64,000 bases of DNA from Pectobacterium parmentieri (lineage in GTDB: Bacteria > Pseudomonadota > Gammaproteobacteria > Enterobacterales > Enterobacteriaceae). The notes beneath the pieces were generated by a model that worked only from the letters and a program-made list of their open reading frames with translations, made no database searches and was not told the DNA's origin. Location of the stretch: NCBI RefSeq assembly GCF_001742145.1, contig NZ_CP015749.1, positions 2,418,001 through 2,482,000 of the forward strand. The letters are read 5' to 3'. Positions 63,620 through 64,000 of this stretch are shown here, in pieces. Numbering within the stretch: position 1 is the first letter of the stretch; each line of letters opens with the position of its first letter. The translations under genes and the position numbers were made by a program.

Positions 63620-64000
63620 TTACATCATTGGCTGCGCCAACTGCACCAGAGAGATAAGCGGTTGCGGGTACAAACCAAGGAACAGCACAGCAATGGAGGA
63701 GATCAATACGACCACACCGCCAGCCGTTAAGGCCCAGTTATTTGGTGTATCACGCTGTAGCTGTTGAGGTGCATTCAGGAACAAACTGACCATCACACGC
63801 AGGTAGTAGTACAAACCAATAGCGCTACCCAGCACGACGGCACCGGTCAACCACCACAGTTCAGCATTCACGCCGACAGCCAACACGTAGAACTTACCGA
63901 AGAAGCCCAGCGTCATCGGGATACCCGCCAGAGACAGCATCATCACCGTCATGACCGCAGACAGAATCGGTTTATGCCAGAACAAGCCACGGTAAGAGAA
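63620..64000 (-). CDS. nuoN: NADH-quinone oxidoreductase subunit N, C-terminal part
   Basis: The last 126 residues of NuoN, open to the right edge of the window (visible start [20 protein letters not shown]). [20 protein letters not shown] is the conserved antiporter-like helix pair, and the C-terminus [14 protein letters not shown] fits NuoN. It is a proton-pumping membrane-arm subunit of complex I and the final gene of the nuo operon, followed by a clean terminator. Confidence 0.95.
   Translation of the reverse strand, partial: FSYRGLFWHKPILSAVMTVMMLSLAGIPMTLGFFGKFYVLAVGVNAELWWLTGAVVLGSAIGLYYYLRVMVSLFLNAPQQLQRDTPNNWALTAGGVVVLISSIAVLFLGLYPQPLISLVQLAQPMM

Overview
The window looks like chromosome of a plant-associated member of the Enterobacterales, most like a soft-rot Pectobacterium. 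That placement is inference from the gene set and order: enterobacterial ybiT, ylaC, yehS, treBC and an elaB-like gene beside nuoN, a Klebsiella-type nasFEDCBA nitrate-assimilation operon, and a chu/hut heme locus. No rRNA, tRNA, CRISPR array or insertion sequence was seen.

Layout. 1-3.6 kb: a tripartite efflux locus (adaptor lipoprotein running off the left edge, TetR repressor, outer-membrane factor) plus an SDR; two copies of one 24-bp operator-like palindrome flank the repressor. 3.8-6.6 kb: a SulP transporter and an enolase-superfamily sugar-acid dehydratase. 6.7-8.6 kb: a decaying stretch with an MmgE/PrpD fragment, a DUF1348 gene, a tetR remnant beside a perfect 20-bp palindrome, and hairpins. 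8.6-12.3 kb: an old-yellow-enzyme reductase divergent from an ArsR regulator, a lone acireductone dioxygenase, yehS and an Rpn-family nuclease. 12.4-25.3 kb: nasR and nasFED-CB-A-cobA, where the nasC and nasB reading frames are continuous; sigma-54 promoters and a leader attenuator are visible. 25.5-28 kb: an orphan phage tail fibre and its assembly protein. 28-31.3 kb: cydABX cytochrome bd oxidase.

31.4-38.7 kb: a sulfated-sugar locus in which a sulfatase maturase diverges from a PTS EIICB, a signal-less Cys-type sulfatase, a mutarotase-like protein, an RpiR regulator and two DUF202 membrane proteins; two equal palindromes 33 bp apart in the divergent promoter are good RpiR operators. 38.8-43 kb: fdhE, a MocR-type regulator, a GATase and ylaC. 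43.1-48.2 kb: Fur-boxed heme uptake and anaerobic heme breakdown (TonB receptor divergent from hutW-hutX-chuY). 48.2-51.4 kb: ybiT, a PhzF-like protein and a GNAT.

51.4-59.6 kb is the most unusual part: an unrecognised 32-residue ORF with a CRP-type site and its own terminator, then a gene-poor AT-rich stretch ending in 23-bp tandem repeats, then six co-directional genes: a GT-B glycosyltransferase, a GT2 glycosyltransferase, a HemN-like radical SAM enzyme, a two-repeat protein of unknown family, an MFS transporter and a paralogue of the two-repeat protein. I do not recognise this combination; a pathway making and exporting a glycosylated product is inferred. The window ends with treBC, an ElaB-type protein and the 3' end of nuoN.
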